Source: Acidobacteriota bacterium
GTDB lineage: Bacteria > Acidobacteriota > Terriglobia > Terriglobales > Acidobacteriaceae
Length of the DNA stretch: 22,577 nucleotides
Reading direction: 5' to 3'
NCBI GenBank assembly: GCA_021846065.1
Contig: JAJZCP010000004.1
Span: forward strand, 1 to 22,577
Positions 8,082 to 14,712 of the stretch are shown here, piece after piece. How positions within the stretch are numbered: position 1 is the first letter of the stretch; each line of letters begins with the position of its first letter. The notes under the pieces were generated by a model that saw only the letters and a list, made by a program, of their open reading frames with translations, had not been told where the DNA came from and ran no database searches. The position numbers and the translations under genes are program-made.

Positions 8082-8603
8082 TTATTGTCCCGGTGCCGGT
8101 GCGGTTGGAGCTGCGGGCGCTGGGCCATGCTCCTCGCGCTTGGCCGGAACAAACTCCTCCGGTCCAAGATGACCACGATGGCAGGTGCCGCAGGTGACGG
8201 CCTGGCCTGAGTTCGGCACCATGCTGATGTAATCCGTGTTGATCTTTTCGGTCATCTTGTACATCAATCGCGTCGTCTGCTTCTCTTCCTTGGAGTCGTC
8301 GGCAAAGTTGAGGCTTGGACGACCGTTCGGGCCGACTTTGGTCTTGTCCACGGTGTGACATGTGCGACAGCCACTGCCCAACTCCCCCTCCCACTTTTCC
8401 ATGATCTCGTGCACTTGCTGCCCGGTCAGATTTTTGGGCAGCACCTGCAAATTGGTGGGAGCGGGAAAGTTCCAGTGCGGCTCACCGCCGGATCCGGCCT
8501 GGGGCGCGGCGGGCGCTTGCCCGGCAAAGGCGGCTGCCGGCGCTAGAGCGATGGCCACGATTGCGGCACATGCCGCTGTATAAAGACGAGACATTTGATT
8601 CAT
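8082..8603 (-). CDS. periplasmic diheme cytochrome c, reaction-centre-cytochrome type
   Basis: This 173-aa protein has a Sec signal peptide (residues 1-28, cleavage near AFAGQA) and two heme c sites, CRTCH (79-83) and CGTCH (138-142). Each is preceded by a helix with a candidate Met ligand, Met68 eleven residues before the first Cys and Met114/Met117 before the second. The FPAPTNLQVLP..L....V..IM pattern followed by CxxCH resembles half of the tetraheme cytochrome subunit of photosynthetic reaction centres (CytoC_RC type). Such short two-heme versions are found in non-phototrophic Acidobacteria. The C-terminus is an Ala/Pro-rich tail. It probably carries electrons in the periplasm, with unknown partners. 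The ATG at 8603 has GAGG 9 nt upstream; an ATG at 8594 is the alternative. Confidence 0.88.
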   Translation of the reverse strand: MNQMSRLYTAACAAIVAIALAPAAAFAGQAPAAPQAGSGGEPHWNFPAPTNLQVLPKNLTGQQVHEIMEKWEGELGSGCRTCHTVDKTKVGPNGRPSLNFADDSKEEKQTTRLMYKMTEKINTDYISMVPNSGQAVTCGTCHRGHLGPEEFVPAKREEHGPAPAAPTAPAPGQ

Positions 8604-8643
8604 GCGCTAAGACCTCAGAGGAAATGGGCTGTGCTTCAGTTTC

Positions 8644-8649
8644 ACTATA
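8644..8649 (-). promoter_or_regulatory. candidate -10 box of the cytochrome c gene
   Basis: Read on the minus strand this is TATAGT, five of six matches to the -10 consensus. It would place the transcription start about 35 nt ahead of the cytochrome ATG. No good -35 box is visible at the matching distance, so the promoter may need an activator or may not be real. Confidence 0.25.
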
Positions 8650-8695
8650 GACGGAGCGCTGGACCGGAAGGACGCCATCAAAAAATGAATTTCGC

Positions 8696-10099
8696 ATGAC
8701 AAGGATTGCAATCGATGATCCGGAAGCCTGCATCGCCCTGTTCATACGTATCCTGAAGGGCCTTGTACCGGATATTCTTGGACCGTATGCACAAAAACGG
8801 CAGGATTCAGGCAGAAGCAGCGTGACGGTCATCATTGTTGTGATTGTTGCGGTCAGCATCGTGCTCATGCTGCTGCGTCCGCGCGGCGTGGCGGAGGTTT
8901 GGTGGGTGAGCGCCGGTGCGCTACTGCTGGTCGCGCTGCGTCTGGTGAGCCTCCGACTTGCGCTTCACGCCATTCGCGAGGGACTCGACGTCTATCTCTT
9001 CCTGATTGGCATGATGCTGCTCTCCGCACTGGCAGAGCGCGAAGGCGTCTTCGATTGGGTTGCCGCGCGGGCCGTCGGCGATGCGCGCGGGTCTGCCGTG
9101 CGACTCTTCACGCTCATCTATCTGACCGGCGTCGCGGTGACCATGCTTATGTCGAACGACGCCACAGCCGTTGTCCTCACGCCGGCCGTGCTTGCCGCCG
9201 TGCGCCGCGCGCGCGTCCAGCCGCTGCCGTATCTCTATGCCTGCGCGATGGTTGCCAACGCCGCATCGTTCGCGCTGCCCATCTCCAACCCGGCGAATCT
9301 GGTGGTCTTTCGAGGACATATGCCCTCGCTCCTGCACTGGCTCCTCGCCTTTGGCCTGCCCACTCTGTTTTCCATCACAGCCACCTATCTTGCACTACGC
9401 ATCGTATTCCGCGGCGATCTGGCTGCAACGACACCGATCGATCCGCGGCCCGGCGAAGAGAAGCTGACAACTCGACTGAGCACCAACGGTCGCCTGGTTG
9501 TGGCGGGGCTGGCGGCGACCGTGGCTGCGCTGCTGCTGGCCAGTGCGCGCGGCATGGATCTTGGCTGGCCTACCTGCCTGCTGGCGCTCGCCGTCACCGG
9601 GGCTGTCAGCATCCAGGCGCGACGCAGCCCGCTACCCCTCTTTGCTCACATCAGTTGGAAGACACTCGGCCTGGTTGCCGCGCTGTTTGTGCTGGTGGAC
9701 GCGATGATCGCCGTCGGCGCGCTGCACTGGGCGACAGACGAGTTGGCGCGCGCCGCCGCACTGCCGCCAATCCTCGGCACGCTGGCCATCAGCTTTATCC
9801 TTGGCATGGGCAACAATCTGGTCAACAACCTGCCGCTGGGTCTGATCGCCGGTGCGGCAACCCAGGCGGCACACCTGCGAACGCTGATGAGCGCCTCCGT
9901 GATGCTTGGCATCGATATGGGATCGAATCTCTCCGTCACCGGCTCGCTGGCCACCATCCTGTGGCTGATTGCCTTGCGAAGGGAAGGGATCGAAGTCAGT
10001 CCGCGACAGTATCTGAAGGTCGGCGTCTGGGTCATGCCCGCAGGCATGCTCGCCGCGGTCGTCGGAATCCTCCTCATGCATGCCGTCGGTACCTTCTGA
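8696..10099 (+). CDS. ArsB-type/ion-transporter-superfamily membrane permease
   Basis: This is a polytopic inner-membrane anion permease with about ten to twelve hydrophobic segments. Family signatures are clear: GLDVYLFLIGMMLLSALAE, LMSNDATAVVLTPAVLAAV, ANAASFALPISNPANLVVF, and in the second half FILGMGNNLVNNLPLGL and GIDMGSNLSVTGSLA. These place it with ArsB and related arsenite/anion exporters. No arsR, arsC or arsA gene is beside it, so the substrate is open. The start is uncertain. The ATG at 8696 gives 467 aa with 42 polar residues before the first helix. The family normally begins at that helix, which here follows a GTG at 8822 with only a weak ribosome binding site. A four-codon ORF (ATG 8685, stop 8697-8699) overlaps the 8696 ATG. 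Confidence 0.82.
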   Translation: MTRIAIDDPEACIALFIRILKGLVPDILGPYAQKRQDSGRSSVTVIIVVIVAVSIVLMLLRPRGVAEVWWVSAGALLLVALRLVSLRLALHAIREGLDVYLFLIGMMLLSALAEREGVFDWVAARAVGDARGSAVRLFTLIYLTGVAVTMLMSNDATAVVLTPAVLAAVRRARVQPLPYLYACAMVANAASFALPISNPANLVVFRGHMPSLLHWLLAFGLPTLFSITATYLALRIVFRGDLAATTPIDPRPGEEKLTTRLSTNGRLVVAGLAATVAALLLASARGMDLGWPTCLLALAVTGAVSIQARRSPLPLFAHISWKTLGLVAALFVLVDAMIAVGALHWATDELARAAALPPILGTLAISFILGMGNNLVNNLPLGLIAGAATQAAHLRTLMSASVMLGIDMGSNLSVTGSLATILWLIALRREGIEVSPRQYLKVGVWVMPAGMLAAVVGILLMHAVGTF

Positions 10100-10133
10100 G
10101 CGCTTACCAGACCCATCGCAGAGCTTGGAGTAT

Positions 10134-10162
10134 GTGACAAGAATGGTTCGCGATGATATCGT
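10134..10162 (+). promoter_or_regulatory. candidate promoter of the GH5 gene
   Basis: GTGACA (10134-10139, five of six to the -35 consensus) and TATCGT (10157-10162, four of six to the -10) are separated by 17 bp. Transcription would start near 10169, about 30 nt before the GH5 ATG. The -10 box lies inside the inverted repeat described next. The rest of the 99-bp gap shows no terminator for the upstream permease gene. Confidence 0.35.
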
Positions 10163-10167
10163 TATCA
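10154..10167. promoter_or_regulatory. LacI-family-type operator
   Basis: TGATATCGTTATCA is an even palindrome with a central CG and one mismatched pair out of seven. The right half, GTTATCA, is exactly the half-site of a TGATAACGTTATCA palindrome, the centre-CG form typical of LacI/GalR-family operators. It overlaps the -10 box of the predicted GH5 promoter, a position suited to repression. No LacI-family gene lies in the window. The assignment rests on one site. Confidence 0.4.
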
Positions 10168-10198
10168 GCGATCGGATTCTTCCGTTGGAGTGATGGCG

Positions 10199-11371
10199 AT
10201 GCGGCGTGGTTTGTCTCTGCTGAGTGTGCTGATTCTGGGGTGGCTGACGGGTACCGCTTCGCTGCGTGCGCAGCCGTCCGCCGGACCTGACGCGCAGGCC
10301 AGACTGGCATTTCAGCGGGCTGCCCATCTGCGCCACGGCATCAATGCTTCGATGTGGTTTGCGCAATCTCCCAATGACTACTCCGCCGCGCGAACCGGCC
10401 GCTTCATGGATGCGGCGGACATTCAGTTGATGGCCAGGCTTGGCTTCGATCATGCGCGGCTCAGCATCGACCCCGAGCCGCTGACGCGCCAGCCCGTCGA
10501 TGCCACGGGGCTGAATGCCGAGTTCCTGGGTCGCGTCGATCGCGCCGTCGATCAGATGCTGGCCTCCGGGCTGGCCGTCATCGTCGACGTTCATCCTGAG
10601 GAGCCGTACAAATTTCGCCTGCGAACGGGAACCGACGGCGTAGCGCGTTTTGAAGCGATGTGGGCTGCTTTGGCCGCGCACTTCGCCACGCGCGACCCCG
10701 GCATGATCTTCTTTGAGGTCATGAACGAGCCGGAGGTGGAGGACGATTTTCGCTGGCAGGGCATCGAAGCGCAGACCATCGCCGTCATTCGCAAAGCCGC
10801 CCCGCAGAATACGATTCTGGCTGTCGGCTCGCACTGGGATAGCCTCCAGGATCTACTCCGTCTGACGCCGTTTTCCGACGGCAACATCATCTATAACTTC
10901 CACTTCTATGAGCCGTATGAATTCACGCACCAGGGCGCGACCTGGGCGACCGGCTGGTGGCGCTTGACGCACGGCGTTCCCTATCCGTCCAACGATATGG
11001 ACACCGCAGCGATGACGCGCACTTTGGGCGAGATTCCCGATGCAGCGGACCGCCTGGAGTTGGAACGCTACTTTCTCGACGACTGGAATGCGCGGCACAT
11101 CCGGCTGCTGCTGGACGCTGCTGCAGCATGGGGCAAGGCCAATGGCGTGCCCATCGTCTGTGATGAGTTTGGCGCCTTTCGCGATCACTCTGATCCCACG
11201 GCGCGCGCGCAGTGGATCCATGATGTGCGCACGGCGCTCGAAGCCGACGGCATGGGATGGACGATGTGGGATTATCGCGGCAGCTTCGGCGTGGTGACCA
11301 AGGAAGACGGCCATGCCGCCGTGCCGGACCCGCTTGTGGTCAAGGCGCTTGGATTGAACCTGCGGCAGTGA
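10199..11371 (+). CDS. secreted glycoside hydrolase family 5 (cellulase-type)
   Basis: This is a retaining endo-beta-glycosidase of clan GH-A, 390 aa with signal peptide. The start at 10199 is chosen over GTG 10190 and ATG 10193 because GGAG (10187-10190) is 8 nt upstream. Residues 1-25 are a Sec signal ending in ASLRAQ. The TIM barrel shows RHGINASMWF at its start, HARLSID (beta-2), VIVDVHPE (beta-3), FEVMNEPEVED with acid/base Glu177, NFHFYEPYEFTHQGATW (beta-6), the nucleophile Glu323 in VCDEFGAF, and MGWTMWDYRGSFGV near the end. Both catalytic acids are present. The likely substrate is a beta-1,4-glucan or mannan; the family alone does not decide. No carbohydrate-binding module is attached. 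It appears monocistronic, with its own promoter and operator. Confidence 0.92.
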   Translation: MRRGLSLLSVLILGWLTGTASLRAQPSAGPDAQARLAFQRAAHLRHGINASMWFAQSPNDYSAARTGRFMDAADIQLMARLGFDHARLSIDPEPLTRQPVDATGLNAEFLGRVDRAVDQMLASGLAVIVDVHPEEPYKFRLRTGTDGVARFEAMWAALAAHFATRDPGMIFFEVMNEPEVEDDFRWQGIEAQTIAVIRKAAPQNTILAVGSHWDSLQDLLRLTPFSDGNIIYNFHFYEPYEFTHQGATWATGWWRLTHGVPYPSNDMDTAAMTRTLGEIPDAADRLELERYFLDDWNARHIRLLLDAAAAWGKANGVPIVCDEFGAFRDHSDPTARAQWIHDVRTALEADGMGWTMWDYRGSFGVVTKEDGHAAVPDPLVVKALGLNLRQ

Positions 11372-11396
11372 GCGGAGCAACGGAAACCAACGCGTT

Positions 11397-12395
11397 TCAA
11401 GGCAAAGACGACTGGCTCGTATTCGAGGATTGCGGCGCGCTTTGCAGCAGATCCAGGATGGTCGCCGCAGGCAGCGCGGCACGAATCGTCACGCGGTCGC
11501 GATGGCTGGACAGGCTGGCCGCGCCCAACAATTGCTCCAACCCGCGATTGGCGGGCGTCGGAGCAAGCCCCTGCGTTACGCCGCGCGCAAGCTGAAGCAG
11601 CAGACCCAGATTGGCAGCCTGGCTGGCTGCCACCTGTTCCGACGGTGCAATCTCAACCACCCTCAGACGCAGCGAGCCGACCCAGCGCAGGCTGGCCAGA
11701 AACGTTGTATTGGGAGCTAGAGGAAGCGCAAATCCAAAGACATGAATCGCTCCGCTTTGCGTAAAGGGCAAGCCAATCTGGCCCATCCCCCAGGCAAACG
11801 AGAGCAGCGGAATCTCGGCCCAGTGGCGCGCCAGCAGTGTAGAGCCGGCAAAGGGCAGCGCCGCGGTGCGATGACGATCCAGAATGGAGTGAATCTGCTC
11901 GGGTGTTGGCGTGTTGGAGATGGCGATCGTGTCATAGCCAATCTGCGCCACGCGCACGGTGCGCCCCTCGCTGGGCAGGCTATAGATCGTCTGTCCGGCA
12001 TAGTTTTCCGTGGCGGCAGCGTGCTCGGTCAGCCATTGAGCGATGCGTCGGCCATCCAGTCGGCCGACAAGCACCATCGAGTAGGCGACCGGACCGTTTG
12101 GGCCGTTTGGATTGTCCATGCGATGCAGCGCAATCGCCGCCTGATCGAGATCCCGCTCCCAGTCAAAGCCCGTCGCATCCAGAAACTGCTGATACTCCGG
12201 CGCGCGCGTCACGGGCGGCATATTCACGTGAACCAGCGTCCGAAGCGGCCTCAGATTCACATACAGAATGCCGTCTGACTCCGGCAGCAGCCGCGCTGCC
12301 TCCGGCGGAGATTTGAAACGCAGAAACACCGCCGCGGCAATGAAAGCCACCACGGCGACGATGATCCACAGAAGTCTGCGTGTCCGACGAAGCAT
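11397..12395 (-). CDS. unrecognised protein with a single N-terminal membrane anchor
   Basis: This is a 332-aa protein. RRTRR is followed by a hydrophobic helix (residues 8-25), and the rest is predicted to lie outside the membrane. The soluble part begins AARLLPESDGILYVNLRPLRTL, a pattern seen in DUF3352-like proteins of unknown function. It then alternates short beta-strands and helices with GRTVRVAQIGYDTIAISNTPTPEQIHS in the middle. There are no Cys pairs, catalytic motifs or repeats that I can name. The C-terminus is Ser/Gln-rich. It is convergent with the GH5 gene (25-bp gap, no terminator visible) and divergent from the TonB_C-like gene, with which it shares the repeat-bearing intergenic region. 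The reading frame is long and opens with a plausible anchor, so I consider it real, but I cannot assign a function. Confidence 0.75.
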   Translation of the reverse strand: MLRRTRRLLWIIVAVVAFIAAAVFLRFKSPPEAARLLPESDGILYVNLRPLRTLVHVNMPPVTRAPEYQQFLDATGFDWERDLDQAAIALHRMDNPNGPNGPVAYSMVLVGRLDGRRIAQWLTEHAAATENYAGQTIYSLPSEGRTVRVAQIGYDTIAISNTPTPEQIHSILDRHRTAALPFAGSTLLARHWAEIPLLSFAWGMGQIGLPFTQSGAIHVFGFALPLAPNTTFLASLRWVGSLRLRVVEIAPSEQVAASQAANLGLLLQLARGVTQGLAPTPANRGLEQLLGAASLSSHRDRVTIRAALPAATILDLLQSAPQSSNTSQSSLP

Positions 12396-12459
12396 CAGGG
12401 TCCACCCGAGAATACCGTATCATCGCGGGAAACGCGCTGGCGATTTCAGGATCGCCCCG

Positions 12460-12515
12460 GGCTGGAGTGAATTGACCGGAGTGCACGGACCGGAGTGCTC
12501 AGGCTGGAGTGAAGT
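12460..12515. repeat. four 14-bp direct repeats in a divergent intergenic region
   Basis: GGAGTG occurs at 12464, 12478, 12492 and 12506, exactly 14 bp apart. Each is preceded by GGCT or GACC, giving the order GGCT, GACC, GACC, GGCT. The block lies 64 bp from the start of the minus-strand single-TM gene and 46 bp from the start of the plus-strand TonB_C-like gene, so it could control either. The remaining roughly 110 bp of the gap has no convincing promoter by consensus. Confidence 0.7.
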
Positions 12516-12561
12516 AAACCGATTGATGTACACTTCAATGGCGAAAAAGGAGACGGAAAGA

Positions 12562-13647
12562 ATGGTTCTTAAATCAATACGAATCGGAGCTGCGCTACTT
12601 TCATCCGCCGCAATGATGGTGGCTGCAGCACAGGCACCGACAGCGCGGTCCGTGCTGAACGAGGGCATGAAGACGACTGGACTGGCTGGCGCGGATGCTC
12701 CCGCTTATCATCTCAAGGCAAACTACACGCTCTATGACATCCGCTCGGGCAAAGAGACCGAAAGCGGCACGCTGGAGGTGTGGAGCAGTGGCTCGGGTGT
12801 CTGGCACCGTGAATACACCGAGAAGAAGAACTCCGCCAGCGAGTGGAGCACCTCACCGATCTCTCAGGTCGCGACCAAAGGCGCTCGGCTCAACCTGAAT
12901 GCGCTGAATATGGAAGTTGCGCAACCACTGCTCGATCCGATGCACCTGGCTGCGCGCTATCCGGCGGATCTGGAACTTACCGGCCAGGCGGGCACCTTCA
13001 GCGGCGTAGTGCTCAACTGCGTCACGGTGACCTATCCCACCATAGCGGCCCAAGGCATGAATCCTGACATGCTCTTTCCGCGCTATTGCTTCGACGCAAA
13101 AAGCGGAGTTCTGCGCTATACGACGACCTCGACGGTGATCACTGCATTTACCGGATTCAAGACCGTGGGAAGCCGCCAGGTCGCCACCAAAGTGCAGATC
13201 AAGCCCTACAACCGGCTCGGCGAAGATCTCGAAGTCACCATGCTGGAGCCGCTCCCCGCCGGCAGCGACGCCATGCTCAAGCCCGCCGGAAAAACTGTCG
13301 ACTTCCCACTTGCGCATGAGCCGGGTGATCCGCCGCTGGTGCCAGTTCACGTTGCCGAGTGCGAGTATCCCATCGAAGCGCGGAACAATCAGATCTTTGG
13401 CGTCGTCTCCGTGCCTGTTGTGATTGAAAAGGATGGCAAGGTGAAGGGCAATGGTCCGGCGATGGGACCTTACCAGCTCTCGCACGCTGCGGAGGATTGC
13501 GTTACGAACTACCGCTTCCAGCCGTATATGGTCAACGGACAGCCCGTGGTAGTGAGCGACGCGATCGAGTACAACTTTGACGGCAAGCCCTATCAGGGAC
13601 TGAATGGGACCATCACCATCGCCTCCCAGTCTCCTGCGAGGAAGTAG
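12562..13647 (+). CDS. exported protein with TonB C-terminal-like domain
   Basis: This is a 361-aa protein. AAGGAG (12547-12552) lies 9 nt before the ATG at 12562; upstream in-frame ATGs at 12526 and 12538 have no such site. A signal peptide spans residues 1-24 (KSIRIGAALLSSAAMMVAAAQA). The middle part (about 30-250) is a beta-rich domain with no family I can name. It includes GTLEVWSSGSGVWHREYTE and a SGVVLNCVTVTYP segment. The C-terminal part (about 258-345), with a Cys pair (ECEYPIEAR and AEDCV), IFGVVSVPVVIEKDGKV and YRFQPYMVNGQPV, resembles the TonB_C fold of energy transducers. Unlike true TonB, it has no Pro-rich spacer and the N-terminus looks cleavable, so it is more likely a periplasmic TonB_C-domain protein than an energy transducer. 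Confidence 0.75.
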   Translation: MVLKSIRIGAALLSSAAMMVAAAQAPTARSVLNEGMKTTGLAGADAPAYHLKANYTLYDIRSGKETESGTLEVWSSGSGVWHREYTEKKNSASEWSTSPISQVATKGARLNLNALNMEVAQPLLDPMHLAARYPADLELTGQAGTFSGVVLNCVTVTYPTIAAQGMNPDMLFPRYCFDAKSGVLRYTTTSTVITAFTGFKTVGSRQVATKVQIKPYNRLGEDLEVTMLEPLPAGSDAMLKPAGKTVDFPLAHEPGDPPLVPVHVAECEYPIEARNNQIFGVVSVPVVIEKDGKVKGNGPAMGPYQLSHAAEDCVTNYRFQPYMVNGQPVVVSDAIEYNFDGKPYQGLNGTITIASQSPARK

Positions 13648-13667
13648 CGCACAACTGTCAACGTGAC

Positions 13668-13708
13668 AGATAAGGGCGGCGAAGCGCAATGCTTCGCCGC
13701 CCTTATCT
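13668..13708 (+). terminator. strong intrinsic terminator
   Basis: This is a perfect 18-bp inverted repeat (13668-13685 and 13691-13708) with a 5-nt loop, GCAAT. The stem is GC-rich (GGGCGGCGAAGC core), and TTATCTTT spans the 3' end of the plus-strand stem and the bases just after it. It lies 20 bp past the stop of the TonB_C-like gene and 16 bp before the stop of the convergent YeiH-type gene. It may serve both, though the T-rich side favours the plus strand. Confidence 0.85.
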
Positions 13709-13724
13709 TTCGATCTTCGCGGGT

Positions 13725-14645
13725 TTACAGGTGAATGAAGCCGCCGTGGATGAGCCATAGCGAGCCAACGCCGACCACAATCCAAAGCAGCACTCCCTGA
13801 ACCATCGGACGCACACCCACCTCGCGCAGCGTATGACGGCTGATGCCGGTGCCGATCAAAAACAGTGTCACCGTGAGCCCCAGCACACCCAGGTGGCTGA
13901 GCTTGGCGAATACAGGATGGAGCATAGGCAGAAAGCTGTTGGCCACCGCTGCCAGACAGAAGTAAAGAATGAACCATGGCCACTGGATCTGTGCGCTGTG
14001 TTTGCGTCCGGTGGCTGTAGCTACGCTGACCGGAACGATCCACAAAGCGCGGGCCAACTTCACCGTGGTGCCTACGGCCAAAGCAACAGCTCCGTACTTT
14101 GCCGCAGCTCCCACCACCGAGCTGGTGTCATGAATGGCAAGCGCAGCCCACAGTCCGAACTGTGTCTGTGAGAGATGCAGTGCGGAACCAATCGCGGGAA
14201 AGATCAGCAAAGCAACGGAGTTGAGCACAAAGACCGTACCCAGCGAAACCGCCATCGCTTCATCGTCTGCCTGAAGGATCGGCGCCAGAGCCGCAATGGC
14301 GCTGCCGCCGCAAATCGCCGTTCCAGCCGAGATCAGAAAGGAGGCTGTCTTTTCCACCCGCAACAGACGTCCCAGCAGCCATCCCAGCGCCAGGGCAAAA
14401 CTGATACTCGCAGCGGTATACACAAAACCCGACGCACCCACATGCAGCACCTCTGTCAGGTTCATTCCAAACCCGAGCCCAACCACCGCAACCTGAAGCA
14501 GAAACCGCGCCAGACGACGCGCATCCAGGTGGAACGGATGCACAAACGACAACCCGTAGACCAGCCCGGCTGCCAGCGCAACCGGCGGAGAAAGCAATCC
14601 GCTGGCGGCCAGGATCAATCCGATAAAAAAAAGATTCTTTGCCAT
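13725..14645 (-). CDS. YeiH-family (UPF0324) putative anion/sulfate exporter
   Basis: This is a 306-aa inner-membrane protein with about nine or ten helices. Conserved features of the YeiH/Cons_hypoth698 family are visible: GLVYGL after the first helices, VVGLGFGMNLTEV, SAGTAICGGSAIAALAPIL, AIHDTSSVVGAAAKYG and FLIGTGISRHTLREVGVRP. Family members are annotated as putative sulfate exporters, but the transported species has little experimental support. It lies 67 bp downstream of a LysR gene in the same direction, the same two partners as E. coli yeiE and yeiH, which are divergent there. A 12-bp palindrome sits just before its ATG, and the ribosome binding site is poor. Confidence 0.88.
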   Translation of the reverse strand: MAKNLFFIGLILAASGLLSPPVALAAGLVYGLSFVHPFHLDARRLARFLLQVAVVGLGFGMNLTEVLHVGASGFVYTAASISFALALGWLLGRLLRVEKTASFLISAGTAICGGSAIAALAPILQADDEAMAVSLGTVFVLNSVALLIFPAIGSALHLSQTQFGLWAALAIHDTSSVVGAAAKYGAVALAVGTTVKLARALWIVPVSVATATGRKHSAQIQWPWFILYFCLAAVANSFLPMLHPVFAKLSHLGVLGLTVTLFLIGTGISRHTLREVGVRPMVQGVLLWIVVGVGSLWLIHGGFIHL

Positions 14646-14654
14646 GAATCCAGT

Positions 14655-14666
14655 CTGCGCGCGCAG
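14655..14666. promoter_or_regulatory. 12-bp palindrome ahead of the YeiH-type gene
   Basis: CTGCGCGCGCAG is a perfect palindrome 9 nt upstream of the YeiH-type ATG on the minus strand, covering the place where a ribosome binding site would be. It could be an operator for the neighbouring LysR protein or an RNA stem. The remaining 46 bp to the LysR stop show nothing else. Confidence 0.3.
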
Positions 14667-14712
14667 TGAAGACCGCGTCCAAGCAGTAGTTCTGATGGCC
14701 GATTCAGGCTGT

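Noticed and set aside
8696..10099. Arsenic resistance operon
   Set aside because: The permease resembles ArsB, but there is no arsR, arsC, arsA or acr3 nearby, so a specific arsenite role is not supported.
9632..10834. Minus-strand 400-aa open frame spanning the permease and GH5 genes
   Set aside because: It crosses the intergenic region antisense to two well-supported genes and its composition is that of a shadow frame. No domain or ribosome binding site is seen.
13668..13708. Long hairpin considered as a CRISPR or mobile-repeat unit
   Set aside because: It is a single copy between two convergent stop codons with a GC stem and T-rich 3' end, so a terminator explains it.
14175..14669. Plus-strand 164-aa open frame opposite the YeiH-type gene
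   Set aside because: It is very rich in Gln, Arg and Asn, as expected from the antisense of a membrane protein. No supporting signal was found.
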